64,000 nucleotides of DNA from Pseudomonas sp. Os17 (GCF_001547895.1 NZ_AP014627.1:1181501-1245500), one strand, 5' to 3'; positions 31,357 through 42,592 are shown, counted from the first letter of the stretch. A program made the numbers and translations. The notes: a model not told the origin generated them from the letters alone.

Positions 31357-32538
31357 ATGACTCGTATCGGAACTCCATTGTCGCCAACCGCGACCCGCGT
31401 CTTGCTTTGTGGCTGTGGTGAGTTGGGCAAGGAAGTGGTGATCGAGCTGCAACGCCTGGGTGTCGAGGTGATTGCCGTGGACCGCTACGCCAACGCCCCG
31501 GCGATGCAAGTGGCCCATCGCAGCCACGTGATCAACATGCTCGATGGTGCAGCGCTGCGGGCGGTGATCGAAGCCGAGAAGCCGCACTTCATCGTTCCGG
31601 AAATCGAGGCCATCGCCACCGCGACCCTGGTGGAGCTGGAAGCTGAAGGCTTTACCGTGATCCCGACCGCGCGGGCCACTTCGCTGACCATGAACCGCGA
31701 AGGCATCCGCCGCCTGGCCGCCGAAGAGCTGGACCTGCCGACCTCGCCGTACCACTTCGCCGACACCTTCGAAGACTATGCCAAGGCCGTGCAAGACCTG
31801 GGCTTCCCGTGCGTGGTCAAGCCGGTGATGAGTTCCTCGGGCAAGGGCCAGAGCCTGCTGCGCAGCGTCGATGACGTGCAGAAAGCCTGGGACTACGCCC
31901 AGGAAGGCGGGCGTGCCGGCAAGGGCCGGGTGATCATCGAGGGCTTCATCGATTTTGACTACGAAATCACCCTGCTGACCGTGCGCCACGTGGGCGGCAC
32001 CACCTTCTGCGCGCCGGTCGGTCATCGTCAGGAGAAGGGCGACTACCAGGAATCCTGGCAGCCGCAGGCCATGAGCCCCAAAGCCCTGGCCGAATCCGAG
32101 CGTGTGGCCAAGGCGGTGACCGAAGCCCTGGGCGGCCGCGGCCTGTTTGGCGTGGAACTGTTCATCAAGGGCGATCAGGTGTGGTTCAGCGAAGTGTCGC
32201 CGCGCCCTCACGACACCGGCCTGGTGACCCTGATTTCCCAGGATCTGTCGCAGTTCGCCCTGCATGCGCGGGCGATTCTCGGCCTGCCGATTCCGCTGAT
32301 CCGTCAGTTCGGTCCATCGGCTTCGGCAGTGATTCTGGTAGAAGGCAAATCCACCCAGACCGCGTTCGCCAACCTCGGCGTCGCCCTGAGCGAGCCGGAC
32401 ACTGCGCTGCGCCTGTTCGGCAAGCCGGAAGTCAATGGCCAGCGGCGCATGGGCGTGGCTCTGGCCCGTGACGAGTCGATCGAAGCAGCCCGGGCCAAGG
32501 CGACCCGTGCTGCGCAAGCGGTCGTCGTCGAACTCTGA
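31357..32538 (+). CDS. purT: Formate-dependent phosphoribosylglycinamide formyltransferase
   Basis: A 393-residue ATP-grasp enzyme that makes formylglycinamide ribotide from GAR, formate and ATP, a folate-independent alternative to PurN. The N-terminal Rossmann-like domain ([12 protein letters not shown]), central ATP-grasp loop (MSSSGKGQS) and [13 protein letters not shown] are all present. ATG 31357 (MTRIGTPLS) has GAGG about 9 bases upstream and fits the family. A promoter-like TGTAAAAT lies near 31274. It is followed by a perfect REPIN. Confidence 0.96.
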   Translation: MTRIGTPLSPTATRVLLCGCGELGKEVVIELQRLGVEVIAVDRYANAPAMQVAHRSHVINMLDGAALRAVIEAEKPHFIVPEIEAIATATLVELEAEGFTVIPTARATSLTMNREGIRRLAAEELDLPTSPYHFADTFEDYAKAVQDLGFPCVVKPVMSSSGKGQSLLRSVDDVQKAWDYAQEGGRAGKGRVIIEGFIDFDYEITLLTVRHVGGTTFCAPVGHRQEKGDYQESWQPQAMSPKALAESERVAKAVTEALGGRGLFGVELFIKGDQVWFSEVSPRPHDTGLVTLISQDLSQFALHARAILGLPIPLIRQFGPSASAVILVEGKSTQTAFANLGVALSEPDTALRLFGKPEVNGQRRMGVALARDESIEAARAKATRAAQAVVVEL

Positions 32539-32544
32539 GACGCA

Positions 32545-32606
32545 TCGCGAGCAAGCTCGCTCCTACAAGGTCCGGATTGAACCTGTAGGAGCGAGCTTGC
32601 TCGCGA
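32545..32606. repeat. REPIN of a second type (GAGCGAGCTTGCTCGCGA) between purT and the MFS gene
   Basis: Perfect inverted repeat with 23-base arms (32545-32567 and 32584-32606). The core GTAGGAGCGAGCTTGCTCGCG differs from the GAGCCGGC type seen at 12766, so two REP subfamilies are present. It lies between convergent genes, 10 bases from the MFS stop. Confidence 0.92.
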
Positions 32607-32615
32607 AGCGGCCGC

Positions 32616-33932
32616 TCAGACGACCCGATTCAGATCGTTATTGCGCGTTTCCTTCAAGCACAGCACCGCGATCAAGCTCAGGATCGCCGCCCCCGACACA
32701 TACCCGCCTACCCAGCTCAACCCACCCATCGCCACCAGTTTCTGGGCGAAGAAGGGTGCGGCCGAAGCACCGACAATGCCCCCCAGGTTGTAAGCCGCCG
32801 AAGCGCCGGTATAGCGCACATGGGTCGGAAACAGCTCCGGCAGCAGCGCGCCCATCGGGGCGAAAGTCACCCCCATCAGGAACAGCTCAATGCACAGAAA
32901 CAGTGCTACACCGGCGGTGGAGCCCTGGGTCAGCAGCGGTTCCATGGTGAAGCCGGACAGAATCGCCAGCACGCCGCCAACCACCAGCACCGGCTTGCGC
33001 CCGAAGCGGTCGCTGGCCCAGGCCGACAACGGGGTCGCCGCGGCCATGAACAGCACGGCAAAGCACAGCAGGCCGAGGAACGTCTCGCGGCTGTAACCCA
33101 GGGTGGCGACGCCGTAGCTCAGGGAAAACACCGTGGAGATGTAGAACAGCGCGTAGCACACCACCATCGAGGCGGCGCCCAGCAGCACCGGCATCCAGTA
33201 TTGGCTGAAGAGTTCCACCAGCGGCATCTTCACCCGCTCCTGGCGCGCCACGGCGTTGGCGAACACCGGGGTTTCGTGCAGCTTCAGGCGCACGTAGAGC
33301 CCCACCATCACCAGCGCGGCGCTGAGCAGAAACGGAATGCGCCAGCCCCAGGCGCGGAACTGCTCGTCGTCCAGGCCCATGGCCAGGGCCAGGAACAGGC
33401 CGTTGGCGGCGAGAAAGCCGATGGAGGGGCCCAGTTGCGGGAACATGCCGAACCAGGCGCGTTTGCCAGCCGGGGCGTTTTCCGTGGCCAGCAGAGCGGC
33501 TCCGCCCCATTCACCGCCCAGTCCGAGGCCCTGGCCGAAGCGCAGCACGCAGAGCAGGATCGGTGCCCAGGCGCCGATGCTGTCATAGCCCGGCAACACG
33601 CCGATCAGGGTGGTGCAGACCCCCATCAGCAGCAGTGAAGCGACCAGGGTCGATTTGCGCCCGATGCGGTCGCCGAAATGGCCGAACAGCGCCGAACCCA
33701 GGGGGCGGGCGAGAAAGGCGATGCCGAAGGTCAAGAAGGCCGAGAGCATTTGCGCGGTGCCGGAGCTCTGGGGGAAGAACACCGGTCCGATCACCAGCGC
33801 GGCGGCGGTGGCGTAGACGTAGAAATCGTAGAACTCGATGGCGGTGCCGATAAAACTGGCGGTGGCCACCCGAGAGGCGGAGTTGCTCGGTTGGGCAGGC
33901 GCCGCGGTGCTGTAGGTGGTGCTGGTCGTCAT
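32616..33932 (-). CDS. MHS-family MFS transporter (metabolite:H+ symporter)
   Basis: A 438-residue, 12-segment transporter. The loop-2 motif GHFGDRIGRKSTL and the loop-8 counterpart SDRFGRKPVL identify it as a major facilitator; SFIGTAIEFYDFYVYATAAAL and FGQGLGLGGEWGGA are marks of the metabolite:H+ symporter group (relatives of ShiA, ProP and KgtP). Substrate cannot be read from sequence. The 320-base region upstream is empty and may hold its promoter. It is encoded convergent with purT (PA3749-like position). Confidence 0.9.
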   Translation of the reverse strand: MTTSTTYSTAAPAQPSNSASRVATASFIGTAIEFYDFYVYATAAALVIGPVFFPQSSGTAQMLSAFLTFGIAFLARPLGSALFGHFGDRIGRKSTLVASLLLMGVCTTLIGVLPGYDSIGAWAPILLCVLRFGQGLGLGGEWGGAALLATENAPAGKRAWFGMFPQLGPSIGFLAANGLFLALAMGLDDEQFRAWGWRIPFLLSAALVMVGLYVRLKLHETPVFANAVARQERVKMPLVELFSQYWMPVLLGAASMVVCYALFYISTVFSLSYGVATLGYSRETFLGLLCFAVLFMAAATPLSAWASDRFGRKPVLVVGGVLAILSGFTMEPLLTQGSTAGVALFLCIELFLMGVTFAPMGALLPELFPTHVRYTGASAAYNLGGIVGASAAPFFAQKLVAMGGLSWVGGYVSGAAILSLIAVLCLKETRNNDLNRVV

Positions 33933-34251
33933 GCGGATATCCCTGACAGTCTGTGCTCCTGTGGAGCGAATTATTATGGTCGAGCACCCAGGGATGTGGG
34001 TTTGGCGCGCTCGTCACTCGGGATGGGAGTGACGTCGAACGGTGGCGGGTGATGCCTGCAGGATCGTCTGCGGTGCGGGTAGCACGCGGATCTGCGGGGC
34101 TTGGGTAAGCAGCGCGATTATAGAAAGGCTGCTAACGATCCAACAAGGCCTGTGCTCGTTGCCGGGTTTGCGTCACTGCGCAAGGCCACGAGAGCCCGTT
34201 GCAGGCGGGACAGGGCGCCGGCATCAGCGCCTGTGGCGTATCGGCTGCGAG
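33933..34251. other. Intergenic region with no recognised gene
   Basis: 319 bases between the MFS gene and the CorC-like gene, both minus strand. No conserved reading frame, REP, or convincing promoter pair was found. The MFS promoter must lie here. Confidence 0.5.
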
Positions 34252-35481
<1,230 letters not shown>

Positions 35482-35490
35482 GGCCGGTCG

Positions 35491-36303
35491 TCAGATGTGC
35501 AGGATGTATTCACGAACCAGCTTGCTGCCGAAGTACGCCAGCATCAGCAGGCAGAAGCCTGCGAGGGTCCAGCGAATCGCCTTGTGCCCGCGCCAGCCCA
35601 GGCGGTTGCGCCCCCACAGCAGCACGCTGAACACCACCCAGGCCAGGCAGGCCAGCAAGGTCTTGTGCACCAGGTGCTGGGCGAACAGGTTTTCGACGAA
35701 CAGCCAGCCGGAGATCAGCGACAGCGACAGCAGGGTCCAGCCGGCCCAGAGAAAGCCGAACAGCAGGCTTTCCATGGTCTGCAGGGGCGGGAAGTTCCTG
35801 ATCAGGCCGGAAGGGTGCTTGTTCTTCAATTGGTGGTCCTGCACCAGCAGCAGCAACGACTGGAAGACCGCGATGGTGAACATGCCGTAGGCCAGGATCG
35901 ACAACAGGATGTGGGCGAGAATCCCCGGCTCCTCATCGATCACCGGCACCGTGCCGGTGGGCACGAACTGCGCCAGCAGGGCCGTCAGGGCGCCCAGGGG
36001 AAATAACAGCACCAGCAGGTTTTCCACCGGAATCCGCCAGCAGGCCAGCAGGGTCAGGGCAATGACCGCTGCGGCGATCAGGCTGGCGGCGCTGAAGAAG
36101 TCCAGGCCCAGGCCCGCCGGAGTCAGCAGGTGGGTCAGCAGGCTGAGGCCATGGGCGAGCAGGGCCAGGATGCCCAGCGTAACCAGTAGGCGCTTGTTTG
36201 CCTTGGCGCCGGAGGCCAGGCGAGAGCCTTGATAGAAGGTCGCAGCGGCATAAAGGACGGCGGCGGCGAGGGTGGGTAGCAAGCTGGGTGACAAGGGGAG
36301 CAT
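35491..36303 (-). CDS. YpjD-like inner-membrane protein (CcsA/cytochrome c assembly family)
   Basis: A 270-residue protein with seven to eight membrane segments and the C-terminal CcsA fold. The loop EEPGILAHILLSILAYG and GWLFVENLFAQHLVHKTLLA fit this family. The WWD haem-handling motif of true CcsA/CcmC proteins is not evident, so it is unlikely to be a haem lyase; its E. coli homolog YpjD has no firm function. ATG 36303 is selected over a frame start at 36396 that would read into the ffh promoter region. It is divergent from ffh. Confidence 0.88.
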   Translation of the reverse strand: MLPLSPSLLPTLAAAVLYAAATFYQGSRLASGAKANKRLLVTLGILALLAHGLSLLTHLLTPAGLGLDFFSAASLIAAAVIALTLLACWRIPVENLLVLLFPLGALTALLAQFVPTGTVPVIDEEPGILAHILLSILAYGMFTIAVFQSLLLLVQDHQLKNKHPSGLIRNFPPLQTMESLLFGFLWAGWTLLSLSLISGWLFVENLFAQHLVHKTLLACLAWVVFSVLLWGRNRLGWRGHKAIRWTLAGFCLLMLAYFGSKLVREYILHI

Positions 36304-36409
36304 AAATCCTGTTAGGCAGGCCCGAAAGTCGCTGAGTTTGGCATAGAACCCACAGCCCTGAAAGACCACGCAAGCAGACGGCGAGGTGTCCGCCACGCAC
36401 AGTCTTCGC

Positions 36410-36415
36410 TATAAT
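36410..36415 (+). promoter_or_regulatory. Consensus -10 box of ffh
   Basis: TATAAT, exact, 96 bases upstream of the ffh ATG, preceded by GC. No good -35 is seen 16-18 bases upstream, so it may be an extended or activated promoter. Confidence 0.55.
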
Positions 36416-36511
36416 CCGCGACCTGCCCACGCCGCAGGCTCATCGAGCACTTGTTTATTACGCTCTGGGCCGCCATTACCCCGGTCTACCTTGGGCCTGA
36501 AAGGATCGAGC

Positions 36512-37888
36512 ATGTTTGAAAACCTAACCGACCGTCTCTCGCAGACGCTGCGCCATGTCACCGGCAAGGCCAAGCTGACCGAGGACAACATCAAAGACAC
36601 CCTGCGCGAAGTGCGCATGGCGCTGCTCGAAGCCGACGTCGCGTTGCCGGTGGTCAAGGACTTCGTCAACTCGGTGAAGGAACGTGCGGTCGGCACCGAA
36701 GTGTCCCGCAGCCTGACCCCGGGCCAGGCCTTTGTGAAGATCGTCCAGGCCGAGCTGGAAAGCCTGATGGGCGCGGCCAACGAAGACTTGAACCTCAGCG
36801 CTGTGCCGCCAGCCGTGGTGCTGATGGCCGGTCTGCAGGGCGCGGGCAAGACCACCACCGCCGGCAAGCTTGCGCGCTTCCTCAAGGAACGCAAGAAGAA
36901 GAGCGTGATGGTGGTGTCCGCCGACGTTTACCGTCCGGCGGCGATCAAGCAGCTGGAGACCCTGGCCAACGACATCGGCGTGACCTTCTTCCCGTCGGAC
37001 CTGAGCCAGAAGCCGGTGGCCATCGCCGAAGCGGCTATTAAGGAAGCAAAACTCAAGTTCATCGACGTGGTGATCGTCGACACCGCCGGTCGCCTGCACG
37101 TCGACAGCGAGATGATGGACGAGATCCAGGCGCTGCACGCGGCGATCAAACCGGTGGAAACCCTGTTCGTGGTCGACGCCATGACCGGCCAGGACGCCGC
37201 CAACACCGCCAAGGCCTTTGGTGATGCGCTGCCGCTGACCGGGGTGATCCTGACCAAGGTCGACGGCGACGCCCGTGGCGGTGCCGCGCTGTCGGTTCGC
37301 GCGATCACTGGCAAGCCGATCAAGTTCATCGGTATGGGCGAGAAGACCGAGGCCCTGGAACCGTTCCACCCTGAGCGTATCGCTTCGCGGATCCTGGGCA
37401 TGGGCGACGTGCTCAGTCTGATCGAGCAGGCCGAGCAGACCCTCGACAAGGAAAAGGCCGACAAACTGGCCAAGAAGCTGAAGAAGGGCAAGGGCTTCGA
37501 CCTCGAAGACTTCCGCGACCAGCTGCAACAAATGAAGAACATGGGTGGCCTGGGCGGCCTGATGGACAAGCTGCCGAGCATCGGCGGCGTCAATCTGGCG
37601 CAGATGGGCAACGCACAGAGCGCCGCTGAAAAGCAGTTCAAGCAGATGGAAGCCATCATCAACTCCATGACCCCGGCCGAGCGCCGCGACCCTGAGCTGA
37701 TCAGCGGTTCGCGCAAGCGCCGGATCGCCATGGGTTCCGGTACCCAGGTGCAGGACATCGGTCGCTTGATCAAGCAGCACAAGCAGATGCAGAAGATGAT
37801 GAAGAAGTTCTCCGCCAAGGGCGGGATGGCCAAGATGATGCGCGGCATGGGCGGAATGTTGCCCGGCGGCGGCATGCCGAAGATCTGA
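36512..37888 (+). CDS. ffh: Signal recognition particle protein Ffh
   Basis: A 458-residue GTPase that with 4.5S RNA binds signal sequences at the ribosome and delivers them to FtsY. The N domain (MFENLTDRLSQTLRHVTG), the G1 loop GLQGAGKTT, DTAGR and TKVDGDARGG are intact. The methionine-rich M domain (about 330-450) with MGMGD, the SGSRKRRIA RNA-binding segment and MMRGMGGMLPGGG end is complete. ATG 36512 has AAGGAT upstream. Divergent from ypjD; rpsP follows after 249 bases in the same direction but with its own promoter. Confidence 0.98.
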   Translation: MFENLTDRLSQTLRHVTGKAKLTEDNIKDTLREVRMALLEADVALPVVKDFVNSVKERAVGTEVSRSLTPGQAFVKIVQAELESLMGAANEDLNLSAVPPAVVLMAGLQGAGKTTTAGKLARFLKERKKKSVMVVSADVYRPAAIKQLETLANDIGVTFFPSDLSQKPVAIAEAAIKEAKLKFIDVVIVDTAGRLHVDSEMMDEIQALHAAIKPVETLFVVDAMTGQDAANTAKAFGDALPLTGVILTKVDGDARGGAALSVRAITGKPIKFIGMGEKTEALEPFHPERIASRILGMGDVLSLIEQAEQTLDKEKADKLAKKLKKGKGFDLEDFRDQLQQMKNMGGLGGLMDKLPSIGGVNLAQMGNAQSAAEKQFKQMEAIINSMTPAERRDPELISGSRKRRIAMGSGTQVQDIGRLIKQHKQMQKMMKKFSAKGGMAKMMRGMGGMLPGGGMPKI

Positions 37889-37895
37889 AGAATCC

Positions 37896-37917
37896 GCGCC
37901 GGCAGTCATGTCGGCGC
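37896..37917 (+). terminator. Weak hairpin after ffh
   Basis: GCGCCG (37896-37901) pairs with CGGCGC (37912-37917) around a 10-base loop, followed by ATTT. A weak terminator at best. Confidence 0.4.
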
Positions 37918-38037
37918 ATTTCCACGGGGACGTGGAATCCTGGGCAAACCCTCGATTGGGGCGCGCTCACTCGCTGCCGCTTGCGGCGGCTCCATAGCAA
38001 ATCTGAGTGGCAGCCGATAGGCGCCGGAAAAAGTCAT

Positions 38038-38065
38038 TTGCAAAAGTCCGGATATTCCTTAGAAT
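38038..38065 (+). promoter_or_regulatory. Promoter of rpsP-rimM-trmD-rplS
   Basis: TTGCAA (38038-38043) and TAGAAT (38060-38065) with a 16-base spacer, about 70 bases upstream of rpsP. It fits a strong ribosomal-operon promoter. Confidence 0.7.
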
Positions 38066-38137
38066 ATGCGGCCTTTCGGGCACCCATGCCCGCTGTGCAT
38101 TTAGATTTGCAGCACCGACTACAGGAACGATGTTCAC

Positions 38138-38389
38138 ATGCTAACAATCCGTCTTGCCCTTGGCGGCTCCAAAAAGCGCCCGTTTTACCACTTGACCGTG
38201 ACCGACAGCCGTAACCCACGTGACGGTTCGCACAAAGAACAAGTTGGCTTCTTCAACCCGATCGCTCGTGGTCAAGAAGTACGCCTGTCCGTGAACCAAG
38301 AGCGCGTAGCCTACTGGCTGAGCGTGGGTGCACAGCCTTCTGAGCGCGTTGCTCAGTTGCTGAAGGAATCGGCTAAGGCTGCAGCCTGA
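38138..38389 (+). CDS. rpsP: 30S ribosomal protein S16
   Basis: An 83-residue ribosomal protein of the 30S body. The N-terminus [19 protein letters not shown] and SRNPRDG are the family signature, as is the KEQVGFFNP run. It is first in the conserved rpsP-rimM-trmD-rplS operon; rimM starts 5 bases after its stop. A purine-rich AGGAACG lies upstream of the ATG. Confidence 0.98.
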   Translation: MLTIRLALGGSKKRPFYHLTVTDSRNPRDGSHKEQVGFFNPIARGQEVRLSVNQERVAYWLSVGAQPSERVAQLLKESAKAAA

Positions 38390-38394
38390 ACCCT

Positions 38395-38931
38395 ATGAAC
38401 GCGACGCCAGCTCCTGCTGATGATTTGATCGTTATCGGCAAAATCTACTCTGTTCATGGCGTTCGCGGCGAAGTGAAGGTCTTTTCCTTTACTGATCCGA
38501 TTAAAAACCTGTTGGACTACAAAACCTGGACGCTCAAGCGCGAAGGTAGCGTGAAACAGGTTGAGCTGGTCAGCGGACGCGGGAACGACAAGTTCCTGGT
38601 CGCAAAGCTCAAGGGTCTTGATGATCGCGAAGAAGCTCGTCTTCTGGCCGGTTACGAGATCTGCGTGCCGCGCAGCCTGTTCCCTGAACTGACCGACGGC
38701 GAGTACTACTGGTACCAGCTGCAAGGTCTCAAGGTTATCGACACCCTCGGGCAACTGCTCGGGCAGATCGATCACCTGCTGGAGACCGGCTCGAACGATG
38801 TAATGGTGGTCAAGCCTTGCGCTGGCAGCCTGGATGATCGCGAACGCCTGTTGCCCTATACCGAGCAATGCGTGTTGGCCGTCGACCTGGCAGCGGGTGA
38901 GATGAAGGTGGAATGGGACGCGGATTTCTAA
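38395..38931 (+). CDS. rimM: Ribosome maturation factor RimM
   Basis: A 178-residue factor that assists assembly of the 30S head, binding S19. The N-terminal beta-barrel carries [26 protein letters not shown] sequence (shown in part as [15 protein letters not shown]), and the C-terminal PRC-barrel includes [13 protein letters not shown]. It overlaps nothing and is 2 bases from the GTG of trmD. Its place in the operon is canonical. Confidence 0.97.
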   Translation: MNATPAPADDLIVIGKIYSVHGVRGEVKVFSFTDPIKNLLDYKTWTLKREGSVKQVELVSGRGNDKFLVAKLKGLDDREEARLLAGYEICVPRSLFPELTDGEYYWYQLQGLKVIDTLGQLLGQIDHLLETGSNDVMVVKPCAGSLDDRERLLPYTEQCVLAVDLAAGEMKVEWDADF

Positions 38932-38933
38932 GC

Positions 38934-39686
38934 GTGGCTAACTTGCGCGTAGAAGTGATCAGTCTGTTTCCCGAGATGTTTTCCGCCATCAGCGAGTACG
39001 GCATAACCAGCCGCGCGGTGAAACAGGGGCTGTTGCAGCTGACCTGTTGGAATCCGCGAGACTACACCACGGATCGACATCACACTGTGGACGATCGCCC
39101 GTTTGGCGGTGGTCCGGGCATGGTGATGAAGATCAAGCCCCTGGAGGATGCACTGGTTCAGGCCAGAAACGCAGCCGGGGAGGGTGCGAAGGTGATCTAC
39201 CTGTCGCCCCAAGGCCGTCAACTGAATCAGTCGGCGGTGCGCGAGTTGGCGAATGAGGATGCATTGATCCTGATTGCTGGTCGTTATGAAGGCATTGACG
39301 AGCGGTTTATTGAAGCTCATGTCGATGAAGAGTGGTCGATTGGCGACTATGTACTCTCCGGTGGCGAGCTGCCGGCGATGGTCCTGATTGATGCGGTTAC
39401 GCGACTGCTGCCCGGAGCTTTAGGGCATGTGGATTCCGCGGAGGAAGATTCCTTCACGGACGGTCTGCTGGATTGCCCGCACTACACCCGACCGGAGGTG
39501 TATGCGGATCAGCGTGTTCCCGACGTATTGCTAAGTGGCAATCACGCACACATCCGGCGTTGGCGTTTACAGCAGTCCCTTGGTCGGACCTATGAACGAC
39601 GCGCCGATCTTCTGGAAAGCCGCTCGCTTTCTGGAGAAGAGAAGAAGCTGCTCGAGGAATATCTCCGCGAGCGGGACGATAGTTAA
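38934..39686 (+). CDS. trmD: tRNA (guanine-37-N1)-methyltransferase
   Basis: A 250-residue SAM-dependent enzyme methylating G37 of tRNAs to prevent +1 frameshifting. The knotted SPOUT fold is marked by [27 protein letters not shown] and [15 protein letters not shown]. An open frame begins at 38913 inside rimM, but GTG 38934 gives the known N-terminus (V)[14 protein letters not shown] and is 2 bases after rimM. Dimeric, cytoplasmic and essential. Confidence 0.97.
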   Translation: MANLRVEVISLFPEMFSAISEYGITSRAVKQGLLQLTCWNPRDYTTDRHHTVDDRPFGGGPGMVMKIKPLEDALVQARNAAGEGAKVIYLSPQGRQLNQSAVRELANEDALILIAGRYEGIDERFIEAHVDEEWSIGDYVLSGGELPAMVLIDAVTRLLPGALGHVDSAEEDSFTDGLLDCPHYTRPEVYADQRVPDVLLSGNHAHIRRWRLQQSLGRTYERRADLLESRSLSGEEKKLLEEYLRERDDS

Positions 39687-39731
39687 CAACGTATCGATGG
39701 TAGATCCGACGATTTACCTTAGGAGCACAGC

Positions 39732-40082
39732 ATGACCAACAAAATCATCCTTGCACTCGAAGCAGAGCAGATGACCAAAGAGATCCCAGCCTTTGCCCCG
39801 GGCGACACCATTGTCGTTCAGGTGAAAGTGAAGGAAGGCGATCGTTCCCGTCTGCAGGCGTTCGAAGGCGTAGTTATCGCCAAGCGCAACCGCGGTGTGA
39901 ACAGCGCGTTCACCGTACGTAAAATCTCCAACGGTGTTGGCGTAGAGCGTACTTTCCAGACCTACTCCCCGCAGATCGACAGCATGGCTGTCAAGCGTCG
40001 CGGTGACGTGCGTAAAGCCAAGCTGTACTACCTGCGCGACCTGTCGGGTAAAGCAGCTCGCATCAAGGAAAAACTGGCTTAA
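39732..40082 (+). CDS. rplS: 50S ribosomal protein L19
   Basis: A 116-residue protein at the 30S-50S interface. The middle holds the signature [19 protein letters not shown], and the end the typical [22 protein letters not shown] lies 9 bases before the ATG. It closes the operon; a strong terminator follows. Confidence 0.98.
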   Translation: MTNKIILALEAEQMTKEIPAFAPGDTIVVQVKVKEGDRSRLQAFEGVVIAKRNRGVNSAFTVRKISNGVGVERTFQTYSPQIDSMAVKRRGDVRKAKLYYLRDLSGKAARIKEKLA

Positions 40083-40100
40083 GTCCAGCTTCCGATGCAG

Positions 40101-40128
40101 AAAAAAGCAGCCTACGGGCTGCTTTTTT
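40101..40128 (+). terminator. Terminator of the rpsP-rplS operon
   Basis: AAAAAAGCAGCC pairs with GGGCTGCTTTTTT around a 3-base loop. It is bidirectional and lies 13 bases from the end of the convergent DUF4132-like gene, so it can serve both. Confidence 0.93.
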
Positions 40129-40140
40129 GTTGCCTGTCAT

Positions 40141-42267
40141 TTAATCCCCGGAGCGGTTGAGCAGGACGCAGACCGTATTGGCGATCCGCTCCAGCAGGAC
40201 CTCGTCGTAAGGCAGCCAGGGCAGCGCCGCCAATTTGCCACTTTGCCCCGCCAGGGCCACTTCCACCGGTGCCCCATTGCGCGTCACGCGCCCGCTGACC
40301 AGATGCACCGCATAGTCGCCGACCCGGACATGACGTCCCTCCAGCGACACCAGCCCCTCCTCGATCAGTGTGGCGAAGGCCATGCCCAGTACGTGGCGGC
40401 GCATCAGCGTCATCTGGGTGAGATTCTGCCCAGCCAACAGATTCAGGCGTTGTTCACGCCTGGCTACCGGCATCTGCGGCAGGGGCTGGCCGGTGGCGCT
40501 CTGTGCCAGTTCCTCGATGGCGAAACTGCTGACGCTGACCAGCAGGTCGATGGCCCGGCAGGCCTCTGAAAACACCTGGGGCGGCACATCTTGAAGCTGC
40601 ATCGGCTGCCAATGTCGGTCGGTGCGCCGGGCAAAGCTTGTGCTGCCCGACAGGCAGTGCCCCTCCAGGCCCGGATACAGCGCCGTGTTCACGGCGAAGC
40701 TCACCCGGACATCGCCCAGGCATCGGTTCAGACCACCGTCCCTGTCGATCTTCCAGCCTTCGCGGCGGGCCAGGCCGATCAGTGGGCGGATGGACAGGCT
40801 GTAGCCGGCGAATGCCTGGCAGTGGTGGCTTTCCAGCTCTGGCGGGGACGGCAGGTAGTACTCGCGAAACACCTGGCGCAGCGGCTGTTTGATCCGGCGT
40901 TGGCTGATCAGCTTTTGCCAGGCGTGGCGCTCCTCGGCGCTGGCCGACAGTGGGTGCCACAGCGAAATCCTGCTCCCGGCCTCCAGGTCCAGCGGCTGGC
41001 CCCAGGGATCCATCGCTTGCGCGTTCGCATCCAGCAGGAAGCTGCGGCGTTGGCCATGGTCGCAGTGGGCAACCCAAATCAATGAGCGGGTAAAGGGCGA
41101 GCCCACGGCGGAGTTGGCCAGTTGCGCTCGCCAGTCGCGCAAAGGCAGCTCGAAGGCTTGCCACAGTCCGGATTCCAGGCAGTTGGCCAGAAGCCCGTGC
41201 TGGGCCTTGCCCGGCGTGCTGGTAGGGGCCAGGCGCAGGGCGATCTCGGGGCGTTGGGCCAGGCCGCGTTCGGCAGGCTTGAGGTTGCGCGCGAGTTTTT
41301 TCTGGATGCCGGCATGGCGCACCAGGCTCAGGGCGCTGCGCAGTGCCTGCACGCTTTCCGGGGTTGGCACCTGCTCGATGCAGTGCCCCAGGGCAATGGC
41401 CAGGGACTGCGATGGCGCGGTCTTGGCCTGGGTCGGGGCGACACAGGCCTTGGGCAGCAAAATGTCCATCAGCGGTGGCAGCCAGGGGGCATCGCGCAGC
41501 AGGGCGACCCGCGCGGCGCGGGCGATCACCGGCGTGTCATCGGTGGTAAAGGCGCCATCGGCCACATAGGGCGTGGCGCCGCTGTGAATCGCGTCCAGGC
41601 GCTGGGCCGCCGTGTTGAGAATCTGCTGTGAGAATTCGACGTATGCCGCGTCATCCATCAACACCCTGGCCGGATCGGCGCTCAGGTGATGATGGCCAGT
41701 CCAGTACTCGCTACCGGCCAGGGCCTGCTGTGAGCGCGGCTCCAGTTGCCCAAGCAGTTCGAACTCCTGCCGGGCGTAGGGCGAATTCCCATGGTGCTGT
41801 TCCACCCAGCGTTGCAGCGCCCCACGGGCTTCTTCATCCACCCATTGCGTCAGCATGTACGCCTGGGGGTAATTCGCCGCCCACTGTGCGCCGGGTTCCG
41901 CGAGGATCCTGCGCAGCTCCGCGGCCAGGGCGGCGCTCGGTGTGCCGCTGAAACAGGCCAGTTGCTCCAGCGCTTCCGGCCAGGTCAGGCAACTGCGCAA
42001 CGCCTCCAGCAGGGCGCTGTGATCGAGGGCCGGGCTCAGTTCCAGTTCCGCGGCCTGTTGCACGATCGCGGTCGCCAGCTGCTGCGCCGCCGGGTTGCCA
42101 GGGGCGCGCAGGGCCCGGCGGATGTCCGGCCACAGGCTGCCCAGTTGAGCGGGTGTCAGAGGGCTGATGTCGAGCGGCGGGCCGATGAAGTCTGGATGAT
42201 CCACTCGGTCGGCATTCAGGCGTTGTTGCAGGTGCGTGACGAGTGAAGGCGTGAGCGGGGCATCCAT
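40141..42267 (-). CDS. DUF4132-type protein of unknown function
   Basis: A 708-residue protein with no signal peptide or membrane segment. The central/C-terminal part carries the DUF4132 pattern: WHPLSASAEERHAWQKL, then IKQPLRQVFREYYLPSPPE (about residues 450-475). The last ~100 residues resemble the C-terminal domain found with DUF4132 (DUF7737-like: RHVRVGDYAVHLVSGRV). The N-terminal ~400 residues are helical and Ala/Leu-rich. Related E. coli proteins (YehI, MolR) have no firmly known function. AAGGAG lies about 11 bases before ATG 42267. It is convergent with rplS and divergent from the thioesterase. Base composition resembles the neighbours. Confidence 0.75.
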   Translation of the reverse strand: MDAPLTPSLVTHLQQRLNADRVDHPDFIGPPLDISPLTPAQLGSLWPDIRRALRAPGNPAAQQLATAIVQQAAELELSPALDHSALLEALRSCLTWPEALEQLACFSGTPSAALAAELRRILAEPGAQWAANYPQAYMLTQWVDEEARGALQRWVEQHHGNSPYARQEFELLGQLEPRSQQALAGSEYWTGHHHLSADPARVLMDDAAYVEFSQQILNTAAQRLDAIHSGATPYVADGAFTTDDTPVIARAARVALLRDAPWLPPLMDILLPKACVAPTQAKTAPSQSLAIALGHCIEQVPTPESVQALRSALSLVRHAGIQKKLARNLKPAERGLAQRPEIALRLAPTSTPGKAQHGLLANCLESGLWQAFELPLRDWRAQLANSAVGSPFTRSLIWVAHCDHGQRRSFLLDANAQAMDPWGQPLDLEAGSRISLWHPLSASAEERHAWQKLISQRRIKQPLRQVFREYYLPSPPELESHHCQAFAGYSLSIRPLIGLARREGWKIDRDGGLNRCLGDVRVSFAVNTALYPGLEGHCLSGSTSFARRTDRHWQPMQLQDVPPQVFSEACRAIDLLVSVSSFAIEELAQSATGQPLPQMPVARREQRLNLLAGQNLTQMTLMRRHVLGMAFATLIEEGLVSLEGRHVRVGDYAVHLVSGRVTRNGAPVEVALAGQSGKLAALPWLPYDEVLLERIANTVCVLLNRSGD

Positions 42268-42592
42268 GGCGGCGGGTCTCCTTTGACAGTGCGCGGATCA
42301 TCGCATTTTTTCTCGCCGCCGTTGGCCTCAGTCCCCTGGCGGGTTCTTTCGGCCCCTGGCGGGCGGCGATATACTCGCCGGCCCAATAAAGTGTGATCGC
42401 CCACGCCGTGCAACCCGCATGGACGCCCAGGGCGCGTGACACCCTCCCGGCGCTCCTGACCTGACGTTATCCACAGGCAGGCGGCCCCCGATTGTTTCCC
42501 TCAAGCCTTTGGTCGCTGCCCGACAGCGCTCATCGGCATTCCATGCCCGCAGCGTGCCCATGCGCGGATCTATTCATTCAGGCAGTAATTCG
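42268..42592. promoter_or_regulatory. Divergent intergenic region with a possible thioesterase promoter
   Basis: 325 bases. TATACT at 42370-42375 lies within GGCGATATACTCGCC and would be a plus-strand -10 far upstream of the thioesterase; the -35 region is weak. No gene is recognised. The long leader (about 210 bases) downstream of this box has no evident riboswitch. Confidence 0.35.
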
